DNA of 64,000 nt from Rhizobiales bacterium YIM 77505 (lineage in GTDB: Bacteria > Pseudomonadota > Alphaproteobacteria > Rhizobiales > Beijerinckiaceae): the NCBI GenBank assembly GCA_000745135.1, contig JQNH01000001.1, forward strand, positions 992,001 to 1,056,000, in the 5' to 3' direction. The notes under the pieces are model-generated. The model was not told where the DNA came from. It worked only from the letters and a program-made list of their open reading frames with translations, and searched no databases. A program made the translations under genes and the position numbers. Below, piece by piece: positions 30,154 to 39,072 of this stretch (positions within the stretch are counted from its first letter, which is position 1; each line of letters starts with the position of its first letter).

Positions 30154-30753
30154 TCATACGATTTCCCGCTCGCTCCTGACGACCGTCGCGAACCGGTCGG
30201 CCAGCGCGGCGAGCGAGCGGCGCTGGAGTTCTGACGCGCCGATCGGCGCACCGCCAAGCGGGTCGGGAAGGTCGCGGGTGGCGGTCGCCTCGGCGACGAC
30301 GGTCGTGGCGTAGCCGTGGTCGAGGGCGGCGCGGGTGGTCGCTTCGACGCACATATGAGTCATGAAGCCGGTGGCGATGATCTTCTTGCGGCCGGTCGCG
30401 GCAAGCGCATCGCGGAAGGCGGCGCTGGTGAATGCGTTGGGCAGGGTCTTGGGAGCGACCGCTTCGCCGTCGCTGGGCGCCAGAAGATCGACGATCGCCC
30501 CGTTGCGCCCTTGCGGATCGAACAGGCCGCCGGGCCTGCCGTGATGGACCACGTGGATCACCGGCGCGCCGGCCTGCCGCGCCCGGTCGAGAAGCGCCCG
30601 GATCGATGCCACCGCCTCCCGCACGCCCGAGAGGAGCAGCGCCCCTTCCGTGTACTCGTTCTGGGCGTCGATGATGACGAGGGCGGCCTCGGAAAGCGTC
30701 GCGGGCGCGGGATTGGCGCCGGCAAGTTGGAGCAGGGTCTTCGGTGCGGTCAT
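30154..30753 (-). CDS. Isochorismatase-family cysteine hydrolase
   Basis: 199 residues. Catalytic triad: Asp29 in VIIDAQNEY, Lys102 in PKTLPNAF, and nucleophile Cys135 in GFMTHMCVEATTR. The length and the MTHMC motif fit amidohydrolases such as nicotinamidase-like or ureidoacrylate-like enzymes. The exact substrate is unknown. It is 85 bases downstream of thiE on the same strand and may be cotranscribed. Confidence 0.9.
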   Translation of the reverse strand: MTAPKTLLQLAGANPAPATLSEAALVIIDAQNEYTEGALLLSGVREAVASIRALLDRARQAGAPVIHVVHHGRPGGLFDPQGRNGAIVDLLAPSDGEAVAPKTLPNAFTSAAFRDALAATGRKKIIATGFMTHMCVEATTRAALDHGYATTVVAEATATRDLPDPLGGAPIGASELQRRSLAALADRFATVVRSEREIV

Positions 30754-30837
30754 GGCGGGAATCCTCGAACGGCTGGACCTGTAGCAGCTTCGGCTTCGCC
30801 GCGCTGCATCATGCCTGCATGAGAGACCTGCAACGGC

Positions 30838-31455
30838 TCACGCGGGGCCATGCTTGCGCGCCAGATCCAGCCACGCCTGCACGCGAGCCTCCGGATCGGC
30901 GTTCTGCGTGACGTCGCTGACGACCGCGATGGAGTCGGCGCCGGCCGCGAAGACGGCGGGGGCGCGTTCGAGCGTGATCCCGCCGATGGCCACGAGCGGA
31001 ATCGAACCGACGCGCCGCTTCCACTCGCGAACGCGCTCAAGCCCCTGCGGGGCGAAACGCATGACCTTCAGCGTCGTCGGATAGATGGGACCGAGCGCCA
31101 CATAGTCGGGCTGGTGGCGGAGCGCGTTCTCTAACTCCCCCTGGTCATGGGTCGACAGCCCGAGCGTCAGGCCCGCGGCGCGGATCGCGCCGACATCGGC
31201 CTGCGCGAGGTCCTCCTGCCCGAGATGCACATGCCGCGCGCCGGCCTCGATGGCGGCGCGCCAATAGTCGTTGACGATAAGCTCGGTCGCCGTGCCGCGG
31301 ATGGCTGCGAGGGCGGTGCGAATGAGATCGAAGGCTTGCTCATGGGACAGGCCCTTCGCCCGGAGCTGCACGCTCCGCACCCCGAGCCGCGCCAAGCGCT
31401 CGACCCAGGCGAGGCTGTCGACGATGGGATAGAAGCGGTCAGGGTGCTGCGGCAT
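30838..31455 (-). CDS. thiE: Thiamine phosphate synthase
   Basis: 205 residues. TIM barrel with SVQLRAKG (substrate-binding Arg and Lys), [32 protein letters not shown] and [10 protein letters not shown], the pyrophosphate loop. It joins HMP-PP and carboxythiazole phosphate. The start overlaps the end of thiG by 17 bases, so it is translationally coupled. It is the last thi gene of the riboswitch-controlled operon. Confidence 0.93.
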   Translation of the reverse strand: MPQHPDRFYPIVDSLAWVERLARLGVRSVQLRAKGLSHEQAFDLIRTALAAIRGTATELIVNDYWRAAIEAGARHVHLGQEDLAQADVGAIRAAGLTLGLSTHDQGELENALRHQPDYVALGPIYPTTLKVMRFAPQGLERVREWKRRVGSIPLVAIGGITLERAPAVFAAGADSIAVVSDVTQNADPEARVQAWLDLARKHGPA

Positions 31456-32221
31456 GCCAGAAGGGCGTTCCGACGACGGGGGTGGATGGAGAGGCGAGGT
31501 CGCGGGGCGGCATCAGCCCGGCCTCATAGGCCGTGCGCCCGGCCTCGACGGCGAGACGGAAGGCGCGCGCCATGGCGACGGGATTGCCGGCCTTGGCGAT
31601 GGCAGTGTTGAGGAGCACCGCATCGAAGCCCATCTCGAGCGCCTGCGCCGCGTGCGAGGGGGCGCCGAGCCCCGCGTCGATGATCATCGGCACCTCAGGG
31701 AAGCGAGCGCGCAGCGTCCTCAGCGCGTAAGGGTTGACGAGACCCTTGCCGGTGCCGATCGGCGCGGCCCATGGCATCACCACCTGGCAGCCGACGTCCA
31801 GAAGGCGGCTCACGACGGTGAGGTCATCCGTGCAGTAGGGGAAGACCTCGAAGCCGTCGCGGATCAGGATCTCCGCGGCCTCGACAAGGCCGACGACGTC
31901 CGGCTGCAGCGTCTCGTCGTCGCCGATCACCTCGAGCTTGATCCAGGGCGTGCCGAAGAGTTCGCGCGCCATCTGCGCCGTCGTCACCGCATCGCGCACG
32001 GTGCGGCAGCCCGCCGTGTTCGGCAGCACCTTCGCCCCCAAGGCCGAGACGATGCCCCAGAACGCGGCACCCGCCTTGCCGCCCGCCGCCTCGCGGCGCA
32101 ACGACACGGTGACGATCTCGGCACCGGAGGCGCGTAGGGCCTGCTCCATCACCGCAGGCGAAGGGTAGAGCGCCGTCCCGATCAGGAGGCGCGAGCGGAT
32201 GTCCTGTCCATAGAGCCTCAT
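31439..32221 (-). CDS. thiG: Thiazole synthase
   Basis: 260 residues from ATG 32221. Lys95 in [12 protein letters not shown] forms the Schiff base with [22 protein letters not shown] and [16 protein letters not shown] are family landmarks. It builds thiazole phosphate from DXP, ThiS-thiocarboxylate and the dehydroglycine made by ThiO. The C-terminal tail after [18 protein letters not shown] is normal. Confidence 0.95.
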   Translation of the reverse strand: MRLYGQDIRSRLLIGTALYPSPAVMEQALRASGAEIVTVSLRREAAGGKAGAAFWGIVSALGAKVLPNTAGCRTVRDAVTTAQMARELFGTPWIKLEVIGDDETLQPDVVGLVEAAEILIRDGFEVFPYCTDDLTVVSRLLDVGCQVVMPWAAPIGTGKGLVNPYALRTLRARFPEVPMIIDAGLGAPSHAAQALEMGFDAVLLNTAIAKAGNPVAMARAFRLAVEAGRTAYEAGLMPPRDLASPSTPVVGTPFWHAAAP

Positions 32222-32234
32222 CCGGTTCTCCCGC

Positions 32235-32432
32235 TCAGCCGCCCTGGCGCGGCGTGAGGATCTCGATGCGGTCGCCCTCGGTAAGCGCCCGCTCGGCCCA
32301 GCGGCGGCGTTGGACCACCTCATGGTTGACCGCGACCACCAGGAAGTCGCCCTCGTACTCGAGTTCGTCGAGAAGCGCTTTCACCGTCTCCGCGGCCACC
32401 TCCCGCTGTTCGCCGTTCACGGTCACGACCAT
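32235..32432 (-). CDS. thiS: Sulfur carrier protein ThiS
   Basis: 65 residues with a beta-grasp fold. The C-terminus is Gly-Gly (LTPRQGG), required for adenylation and thiocarboxylate formation. The start overlaps the 3' end of thiO by 10 bases. The adenylating partner ThiF is not in this operon and may be the MoeB/ThiF protein elsewhere. Confidence 0.93.
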   Translation of the reverse strand: MVVTVNGEQREVAAETVKALLDELEYEGDFLVVAVNHEVVQRRRWAERALTEGDRIEILTPRQGG

Positions 32433-33421
32433 CCCATGACCTCCTCGTTGCGCGTCCCGTTCTGGACATAGGCGAGGGTCAATTCGGCGAGGGCGGGAGC
32501 GAGCAGGAAGCCGTGACGGTAGAGGCCGTTGACGGCGATGCGCTCGCCGTCGATCCGGATGCGCGGCGCATGGTCGGGAAAGGCGGGCCGCAGGCCGGCC
32601 CCGAGTTCCAGCACGCGCGCCTCGCCGAAGCCCGGATGCAGGCTGTAGGCGGCGGTCAGGAGCTCGAGCGCCGAGCGCACCGTGACCGGGCCCGCATCCT
32701 CGCTCTCGATGCTCGTCGCGCCGACGAGGAAGCGTCCGCCGGGACGCGGCACCACATAGATCGGCCAGCGGGGGTGGATCAGGCGCACGGGCCGCGACAG
32801 CGCCACTTCCTGCGTCTCCAGGAGCGCGACCTCGCCGCGCACGCCGCGCAGGTCCGGGAAGACGTCGCGCGCGGCAAGGCCCCGGCAGTCGATCACGGTG
32901 CCGTCGAGCCTCCTCGGGTCGGCCGTCGTCCCGAAGCGGATCGTCGCGCCCGCCGCCTCGAGCTGCCGGTGAAGCAGACGCAGGACGCGGCGCGGCTCCA
33001 CATGCGCCTCGTTCGGGAAGAACAGGGCGTCGCGAAAGCGGCCCGCCAGCGCCGGCTCGAGCTCGCCAAGCCGCTGGGCGCCGACGCGCTCGTGGCCGGA
33101 GGTGAGGCGGGCGAAGCGCTCAAAGTCGGCCCGGTCGCGTGCATGCGCGACAACGAGGGAGCCCGTCACCGGCATCTCGGGGAGGTAAGAGCGCCATAAG
33201 TCGAGCGAGCGCCGGCCGAGACGAACGACGACCGGCTCCGCCGTCTCGGCCTCGCAGTCCGGGGCCACCATGCCGCCCGCCCAATACGCCGCCGCCTGCG
33301 CCAGCGAGGGATCGCCGCTCTCCAGAAGCGTGACCTCGTAGCCGGCCTTGGCGAACAGGAGAGCCTGCCAGGTTCCGGCGATGCCGGCCCCCACCACGGT
33401 CACGCGTTTTTTCGGCTGCAC
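32423..33421 (-). CDS. thiO: Glycine oxidase ThiO
   Basis: 332 residues from GTG 33421; an upstream in-frame start would read through the riboswitch. FAD-binding VTVVGAGIAGTWQALLF at the N-terminus, AAYWAGGMVAPDCE after it, and LYRHGFLLAPALAEL near the C-terminus. It oxidises glycine to the iminoacetate used by ThiG. The ribosome site (GGAGGGA) is inside the TPP aptamer's 3' strand. It is first of thiO-S-G-E. Confidence 0.92.
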   Translation of the reverse strand: MQPKKRVTVVGAGIAGTWQALLFAKAGYEVTLLESGDPSLAQAAAYWAGGMVAPDCEAETAEPVVVRLGRRSLDLWRSYLPEMPVTGSLVVAHARDRADFERFARLTSGHERVGAQRLGELEPALAGRFRDALFFPNEAHVEPRRVLRLLHRQLEAAGATIRFGTTADPRRLDGTVIDCRGLAARDVFPDLRGVRGEVALLETQEVALSRPVRLIHPRWPIYVVPRPGGRFLVGATSIESEDAGPVTVRSALELLTAAYSLHPGFGEARVLELGAGLRPAFPDHAPRIRIDGERIAVNGLYRHGFLLAPALAELTLAYVQNGTRNEEVMGWS

Positions 33422-33426
33422 GGTCC

Positions 33427-33510
33427 GTCCCTCCGCCGATACGAATCGGATCAGGTTCAAAGGGTTCGGCGCGTTGCCGTCTCAGCCCCGCCGCGGGGGC
33501 ACCCCTCGGA
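33427..33510 (-). promoter_or_regulatory. TPP riboswitch (THI element)
   Basis: On the minus strand the conserved elements occur in order: GGGGTGCCC, GGGGCTGAGA, AACCCTTTGAACCTGATC and GGCGGAGGGA. The pyrimidine-sensing CTGAGA bulge and the pyrophosphate-binding ACCTGATC are exact. The 3' strand ends 6 bases before the thiO GTG and contains the only visible Shine-Dalgarno sequence. TPP binding should hide it and block translation. Confidence 0.95.
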
Positions 33511-33576
33511 TGAGCGCGCATTGTGCCGGCCGCGGCCGCGCCGCGCAAGACCGGCGCGAGCGGCTTTGAGCGATCG

Positions 33577-34809
33577 CTACTCCCGCCGCAGCGCTTCGAT
33601 CGGGTCCATCCGCGCGGCGCGCTGGGCCGGGTAGAAGCCGAAGAAGACGCCGACGAGGCCGGAGAAGAGGACGGCGACGGCGATCGCCTCCGGCGCCACG
33701 AGAGACGGCCAGCCGGCCATCCGGGCAACGGCGAGCGCTGCGCCGACCCCGACCGCAACCCCGATCGCCCCGCCCATGGCCGCAAGCGTCGTCGCCTCGA
33801 TGAGGAACTGAGCGAGGATGTCCCGCGGCCGCGCGCCGACGGCAAGGCGCAGGCCGATCTCCCGTGTCCGCTCCGTGACCGAGACGAGCATGATGTTCAT
33901 GATGCCGATGCCGCCCACGAGGAGCGACACGCCAGCGACGGCGGCAAGGAGCAGGGACAGGGTCCGCGCCGCGGCGCCCGCCGTGTTGACGAGCTCGGTC
34001 AGGTTGCGGATGGCAAAATCGTCCTCCCGATCGACTCCGAGCCGGTGGCGTTGGCGAAGGAGCCCGCTGATCCGCTCGATGCCGGGCAGGATGTCGTCTT
34101 CCGAGGCGAACTTCACGAAGATGGCGCCGACCGACCGGTCCTTGGCGAAGTTGCGTCCCACCACGCGCCGCTTGCCGGCGTCGAGAGGGACGAAGACGAC
34201 GTCGTCCTGGTCCTGGCCGATGGCCGATTGGCCTTTCGGCGCCATGACGCCGATGATCCGGAAGGGGACGTTCTTCACGCGGAGGGTCTCGCCGAGCGGG
34301 TCCTCGTCCCCGAACAGGCGCTGCACCACCGTGCGGCCGACGAGCGCCACGATCTCGCCGCGCCGAAGCTCTTCCGGATCGAAGCTGCGTCCCTGTTCCA
34401 CCTCCCATTCCCGGGCCACAGACCAGTCGAGATCGACCCCGAACACGGTGGTGTTCCAGTTGTTGCCGCCCCATACCACCTGCGCTCGGCCCTGCACGAA
34501 GGGTGCCGCGGCCACGACGCCCTCGATCTCGCGCTTGATAGCGGCCGCGTCCTCGTCCGTCAGGGTCGAGGCCGCGCCGGCGCCCAGGCGCGCGCCTCCT
34601 TGCGTGACATTGCCGGCCGTGACGACCACGAGGTTCGCTCCCAGAGAGCGGATCTGGCGGTCGACGAGATCGCGGGCCCCGGAGCCGATCGCCACCATGG
34701 CGATCACTGCCGCGACCCCGATGACGATGCCGAGCATCGTCAGGAGGCTGCGCAAGGCGTTCGCGCCGATGGCCGAGAGCGCCGCTCGCACCGCTTCGGT
34801 CACGCGCAT
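33577..34809 (-). CDS. MacB-type ABC exporter permease (FtsX fold)
   Basis: 410 residues from ATG 34809. Helix 1 (LRSLLTMLGIVIGVAAVIAMVAIGSG) is followed by a large periplasmic domain (about residues 45-270) and three C-terminal helices with SVTERTREIGLRLAVGA, the FtsX/MacB signature. It is a mechanotransmission-type permease working with the adjacent ATPase and MacA-like adaptor. The adaptor is truncated here, so export through a MacA-TolC path is doubtful. Confidence 0.9.
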   Translation of the reverse strand: MRVTEAVRAALSAIGANALRSLLTMLGIVIGVAAVIAMVAIGSGARDLVDRQIRSLGANLVVVTAGNVTQGGARLGAGAASTLTDEDAAAIKREIEGVVAAAPFVQGRAQVVWGGNNWNTTVFGVDLDWSVAREWEVEQGRSFDPEELRRGEIVALVGRTVVQRLFGDEDPLGETLRVKNVPFRIIGVMAPKGQSAIGQDQDDVVFVPLDAGKRRVVGRNFAKDRSVGAIFVKFASEDDILPGIERISGLLRQRHRLGVDREDDFAIRNLTELVNTAGAAARTLSLLLAAVAGVSLLVGGIGIMNIMLVSVTERTREIGLRLAVGARPRDILAQFLIEATTLAAMGGAIGVAVGVGAALAVARMAGWPSLVAPEAIAVAVLFSGLVGVFFGFYPAQRAARMDPIEALRRE

Positions 34810-34825
34810 GACGGCCTCGCATTGC

Positions 34826-35560
34826 TCATTCCGCGGCCTCCGCGATGCGCGCGTGGACGGCGTCGCGAGCATCGAGCGGGGCCTGGCGGAGGTCGTCGAC
34901 GATGCGGCCGTCGCGGAAGCGCACTACGCGGCGGGCGTGGCGCGCGACGTCGGCGTCGTGAGTCACGAGCACGACGGTGACGCCCTCGCGGTTGAGCTCC
35001 TGGAACAGGGCGAGGATGTCGATGGCGGTACGGCTGTCGAGCGCCCCTGTCGGCTCGTCGGCGAGCAAAAGGCTCGGGGCGTTGACGAGGGCCCTGGCGA
35101 TCGCGACGCGCTGCTGCTGGCCGCCGGAGAGCTGCATCGGCCGGTGATGGGCGCGCTCGGCCAAACCGACGCGGCCCAAGGCGGCGAGCGCCTTCTCCCG
35201 GCGTCGCCGGCGGTCGATCCCCGCATAGACCATCGGCAGTTCCACATTGCCGAGGGCGTCCATGCGCGGCAGGAGGTTGAACTGCTGGAAGACGAAGCCG
35301 ATCTCCCGGTTGCGCAAGGCCGCAAGGCCATTGGCGCTGAGCGTCTCCACGGCGACCCCGCGCAGGCGATAGGCGCCGGTGGTGGGCCTGTCGAGACAGC
35401 CGATGAGGTTCATGAGCGTGGACTTGCCCGAGCCCGACGGGCCCATGACGGCGATCAACTCGCCATCCTCGATATCGAGGGATACCCGGTCGAGGGCGAC
35501 CACGCGCCCGGCGTCGAGCTCGTAGATCCTGGTCAGGTCCCGGATTGCGATCAGCGCCAT
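34826..35560 (-). CDS. MacB-type ABC ATP-binding protein
   Basis: 244 residues. Walker A GPSGSGKST, Q-loop FVFQQFNLLPRM, signature LSGGQQQRV, Walker B LLLADEPTGALD and the switch His (THD). This is the LolD/MacB subfamily. In E. coli the ATPase is fused to the MacB permease; here they are separate genes 16 bases apart. It starts 8 bases after the macA-like gene's stop. Confidence 0.93.
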   Translation of the reverse strand: MALIAIRDLTRIYELDAGRVVALDRVSLDIEDGELIAVMGPSGSGKSTLMNLIGCLDRPTTGAYRLRGVAVETLSANGLAALRNREIGFVFQQFNLLPRMDALGNVELPMVYAGIDRRRRREKALAALGRVGLAERAHHRPMQLSGGQQQRVAIARALVNAPSLLLADEPTGALDSRTAIDILALFQELNREGVTVVLVTHDADVARHARRVVRFRDGRIVDDLRQAPLDARDAVHARIAEAAE

Positions 35561-35568
35561 GGCATGTG

Positions 35569-36837
35569 TCAGAACAGGCGCGGGCCGCGCGGCCGCTGCA
35601 TGGGCGAGGCGTCCTGCGGACCCGGCGCGGTTTGTGGCCGTGGTCCGCCGCCGACGATCACCGCCATGCCTTCGGCGAGGTCGCCGGCGAGGATCTCGGT
35701 GAAGCTGCCGTCCGTGACTCCGAGGCGCACCGCGATGGGCGTCGGCGTTCCGTCCTGGGCGAGCACATAGACCCGGCCCGGCGTGCCGGCGCTCGGGGGC
35801 GGGCCGCTGCGGCGCAGATCCGCGGCGATCGCCTCGAACTTCGCCCGTCGCTCGGGGTCGAGCGCGGCGGCGATCTTCTGCATAACCTCGCGTCGCTCCT
35901 GGCGCAGGGTGGCGCGCCGTTCCTCGTCCCCGGCGTTCAGGTCGCGGCTGAGGAAGCGCGAGCGCGCCTCCGCGAGGACCTGGTCGATCGCGGACTGCTG
36001 CTCCGGTGTCGGCTTCACCTCCGCGGTGAGGCGCTCGCGTAAGGCCTCGACGACTCGCCCGCCCCGCTGCCCGGCGGCAGGAAGGTCCGGCGGCACCGCC
36101 GGCAGGCGGCTCGCCGCCGCCCCGACCGGACGGAAGCGCAGCGCCGCATTCGGCACGCGCAGCGGATTGCGGCGCTCGTCGGTGGTGATCTGCAGGTTCG
36201 CCGTCATGCCGGGCAAAAGCGCCATGTCCCCGTTCTGGACCCGGATCACGGCGGTGTAGGTGACGACGTTCTGCACCGTCTGGGCGCCAAGGCGCACCAT
36301 GCGCACGACGCCCTCGAAGGTCCGGCCCGGATAGGCGTTGACCGTGAAGCCGACCGGCTGGCCGTCCTTGAGACGGCCGACATCCGCCTCGTCGATATTG
36401 GCGTAGATGTCGATCTCGCGCAGGTCCTGGGCGATCGTGAACAGCGTCGGCGCCTGGAGCGACGCGGCGACCGTCTGGCCGAGGTCGATCTGCCGCTGCA
36501 CGACCACGCCGTCCACGGGCGAGCGGATTTCGGTGCGGTCGAGATCGATCTCCACCTCCTTGAGCTTGGCCTGCCGCTGCAGGATCATCGCCTGTGCGGA
36601 CTTCAGCTGCGCCTCGCCGAGGGTGATGTCGGCCTCCAGCCCGCGCAGTTCCGCCTCGGCGGCGGCGATCTGCGCTTCGGACGAGGCAAGCGACGCCTTG
36701 AGCACCTCGGCCTGGGTGCGGGCCTGGTCGAGGGTGTTCTGCGCACCGACATGGCGGGCGAAGAGCTCCTGCTGGCGTTCGAGGCTGCGTCTGGCTTCGG
36801 CAAGCTGCGCCAGCACCCGCTCCCGCTGCGCGCGCAT
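35569..36837 (-). pseudogene. macA: MacA-like periplasmic adaptor, 5' end missing
   Basis: 422 residues remain from ATG 36837. The product begins inside the alpha-hairpin (coiled-coil Gln/Ala/Glu-rich helices) and goes on through the second lipoyl half (TEIRSPVDGVVVQ), the beta-barrel and the membrane-proximal domain. The signal peptide, N-terminal barrel strand and first lipoyl half, about 90 residues, are absent. In the same frame the helix homology extends to about 36918 and is cut by TGA next to GTTAAC. An inserted helical segment with Spy-like LTxxQ-type repeats lies near residues 270-350. Confidence 0.7.
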
Positions 36838-36953
36838 GTCCTGAAGGCCGGCCTCGGCCCGCTGCCTCGTGGCGCGGGTGCGCTCGATCTGCGCCCGCCG
36901 CTGGGCGCGATGCGGCGAGTTAACTCTTTGTCACGTCGTGCAGGATCGGCGCC

Positions 36954-38162
36954 TCATGGGAGGGCGCGCACGAGGTTTGGAAAGGAGGCCTCGTCCAGGA
37001 CCGTGATGCCGGCAAGCTCGAGCCAGGCGGCGACCTCTCTCAGCTCCTCCGCGAGAGCGGGCCCGACGACGGACGGGTCGGCCTGGGGCTCGAGGGTGAC
37101 CGCTCGCACGAGCAGGCGGCCGGTCGCCCGATCGGCCTTGAGGTCGACCCTCGCCACGATGCGCTCGCCCAGGAGGAAGGGCAGGGGATAGTAGCCGTGC
37201 TCGCGCTGATCGGCCGGGGTGTAGATGCCGATGCGGTAGCGGAAGCCGAACAGCCGCTCGATGCGGCCGCGCTCCCACACCAGCGGGTCGAAAGGGGAGA
37301 CGAGCGCCCGCGCCTCCACCTTGCGGGGCTGGCGCGCATCCGGATCAAGATAGGCGGGTGCTCGCCACCCTTCGACTTCCACCGGCAGCAGCGCGCCTTC
37401 CTCCACGAGCTCGGCGAGCCGCGCCTTCGAATCCTCCGGGTCGAGCCTGAAATAGTCGCGCAGGTCCCGCTCGGTCGCGATGCCGAGCGCGCGGGCGGCC
37501 CGGCGCAGGAGTTCTCGTTGCGCGTCCGCCTCCGTCGGCGTGGGTGCAGCGATGACCGCGCCCGGAAGCACGCGCTCGGGAAGGTCGTAGACCCGCTCGA
37601 AGCCGCGGCGGAAAGCGGTCGTCACCTTGCCTGTCCAGAACAGCCATTCGAGGGCGCGCTTGCCCTCGCTCCAGCCCCACCAGGACCCGAGGCTTCTGCC
37701 CCCGTTCGAGAGCTCGCGCGCGGACAGGGGGCCTCGGGCCTTCACTTCGCGCAGCACGGCATCGATGAAGGCGGGCTGCTCACGCCGGAAGCGGGCGAGC
37801 CCGCCATAGATGCCTTCGCCCCGCTCCGCGCGCGCCATCCGCCAGCGCAGCAGGGGATGGAACTCCAGCGGCAGGAGCGAGGCTTCGTGGCCCCAATATT
37901 CGAAGAGCGCCCGTCGGCGGGGATGATAGGCCGCCTCTTCGAGAAGAGCCCGGTCATAGGGGCCCAGCCGCGAGAACAAGGGCATGTAATGCGCCCGGAC
38001 GAGCACATTCACGGAGTCGATTTGGAACAGGTTGAGGCGGCTGGCCGTCCTGGCGAGATGGCGGCGGGCCGGCGCTTGCGGCCTCGGCTCGGCGAAGCCC
38101 TGGGCGGCAAGGGCGATGCGGCGGGCTTGGGACAGGGTGATTCGGGGCGGGGCGCAGGTCAT
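36954..38162 (-). CDS. YcaQ/AlkX-like winged-helix DNA glycosylase
   Basis: 402 residues from ATG 38162; an ATG at 38189 is an alternative. HTH_42 family: ARRIALAAQGF at the N-terminus, INLFQIDS-type helix with QIDSVNVLVRAHYMPLFSRLG, FEYWGHEASLLP, and the catalytic QxD-like QIDS motif. Characterised members unhook interstrand crosslinks and excise alkylated purines. Convergence with nothing else is seen; it is upstream of, and reads toward, the truncated macA. Confidence 0.85.
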   Translation of the reverse strand: MTCAPPRITLSQARRIALAAQGFAEPRPQAPARRHLARTASRLNLFQIDSVNVLVRAHYMPLFSRLGPYDRALLEEAAYHPRRRALFEYWGHEASLLPLEFHPLLRWRMARAERGEGIYGGLARFRREQPAFIDAVLREVKARGPLSARELSNGGRSLGSWWGWSEGKRALEWLFWTGKVTTAFRRGFERVYDLPERVLPGAVIAAPTPTEADAQRELLRRAARALGIATERDLRDYFRLDPEDSKARLAELVEEGALLPVEVEGWRAPAYLDPDARQPRKVEARALVSPFDPLVWERGRIERLFGFRYRIGIYTPADQREHGYYPLPFLLGERIVARVDLKADRATGRLLVRAVTLEPQADPSVVGPALAEELREVAAWLELAGITVLDEASFPNLVRALP

Positions 38163-38224
38163 GCCAAGCGGGGCTACACGCTCGGGCATCGGGTGCAACC
38201 CGAACGCGGAGGTGCCGTCGCGCC

Positions 38225-39010
38225 TCAAGCCGATGACGGAGCGCCGTCGCGGGGCGGGCGGGCCGCGAGGAGGTCGCGCAGGGTGGTGATGGTCGACAGG
38301 TCGGCGACGCCATCGATGCGCCCGGGCCGGAAATGGCGCTGGAAGGCACGCACCACGGCCTCGGTCTCCTGGTCGAACACCCCCGTCACCGTCGCCGGAT
38401 AGCCGTACAGGACGAACATGGCCTGCAGCGCCTCGATGGGCGGGCCTTGATCGCCGCGGACGAAGAAACGACCATCGCTGACAGGCGCTGGCGCCACCCA
38501 ATGGCCGACTCCTGCCCGGTGCAGGCGCTCCCAGGGGAAGAGCTCGCCCGGATCCTCCTTGCGCAAGGGCGCGACGTCGGAATGGCCGAGCACCCGGTCG
38601 GGGCGGATCCCCCATCGGGCGACGATGTCGCGGCAGAGCGCGATAACGCTCTCGATCTGCGCCTCCGGATAAGGCGGAAGCCCGCCCTCGTGACCCACGT
38701 TCGCGATCTCGATCCCGATGGAGGCGGAGTTGACGTCCGTCTCGCCGTCCCAGGAGGCGGCGCCCGCATGCCACGCCCGGCGCGCCTCCGGGACGAGCTG
38801 CCACACGCGGCCGTCCTCGAACACGAAGTAGTGCGCCGACACCTCGGCCAGAGGGTTGCAGAGCCGCTGCAGGGCATCGCTCTCCCGCGGCATGCCTGTG
38901 TAGTGGAGGAGGAGGATGTCGGGCCGGCGCCCATTGCGGCGCTCCCCGTGGTTCGGCGACGGGAAGATCTTCTCTGCGACCGGACTATCCGGCACAAGGG
39001 ACGCGCTCAA
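38225..39010 (-). CDS. N-acetylmuramoyl-L-alanine amidase, AmiD type, with peptidoglycan-binding domain
   Basis: 261 residues. Amidase_2 domain (about 15-175): zinc ligands His36 (LLLHYTG), His143 (VLGHSDVAP) and Asp153 (KEDPG). A C-terminal PG_binding_1 domain (185-250) has ALQAMFVLYGYPATVTGVFDQETEAVVRAF, read in parts. It cleaves the sugar-peptide bond in murein or anhydro-muropeptides. No clear signal peptide is visible, so it may act in the cytoplasm or use a non-classical N-terminus. Confidence 0.9.
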   Translation of the reverse strand: MSASLVPDSPVAEKIFPSPNHGERRNGRRPDILLLHYTGMPRESDALQRLCNPLAEVSAHYFVFEDGRVWQLVPEARRAWHAGAASWDGETDVNSASIGIEIANVGHEGGLPPYPEAQIESVIALCRDIVARWGIRPDRVLGHSDVAPLRKEDPGELFPWERLHRAGVGHWVAPAPVSDGRFFVRGDQGPPIEALQAMFVLYGYPATVTGVFDQETEAVVRAFQRHFRPGRIDGVADLSTITTLRDLLAARPPRDGAPSSA

Positions 39011-39072
39011 GATCGCTCCTCAAGACGAATGGCGCGGCGCCTTAATCCTCCCGCCGTGCCTGCGCAAGAGGA

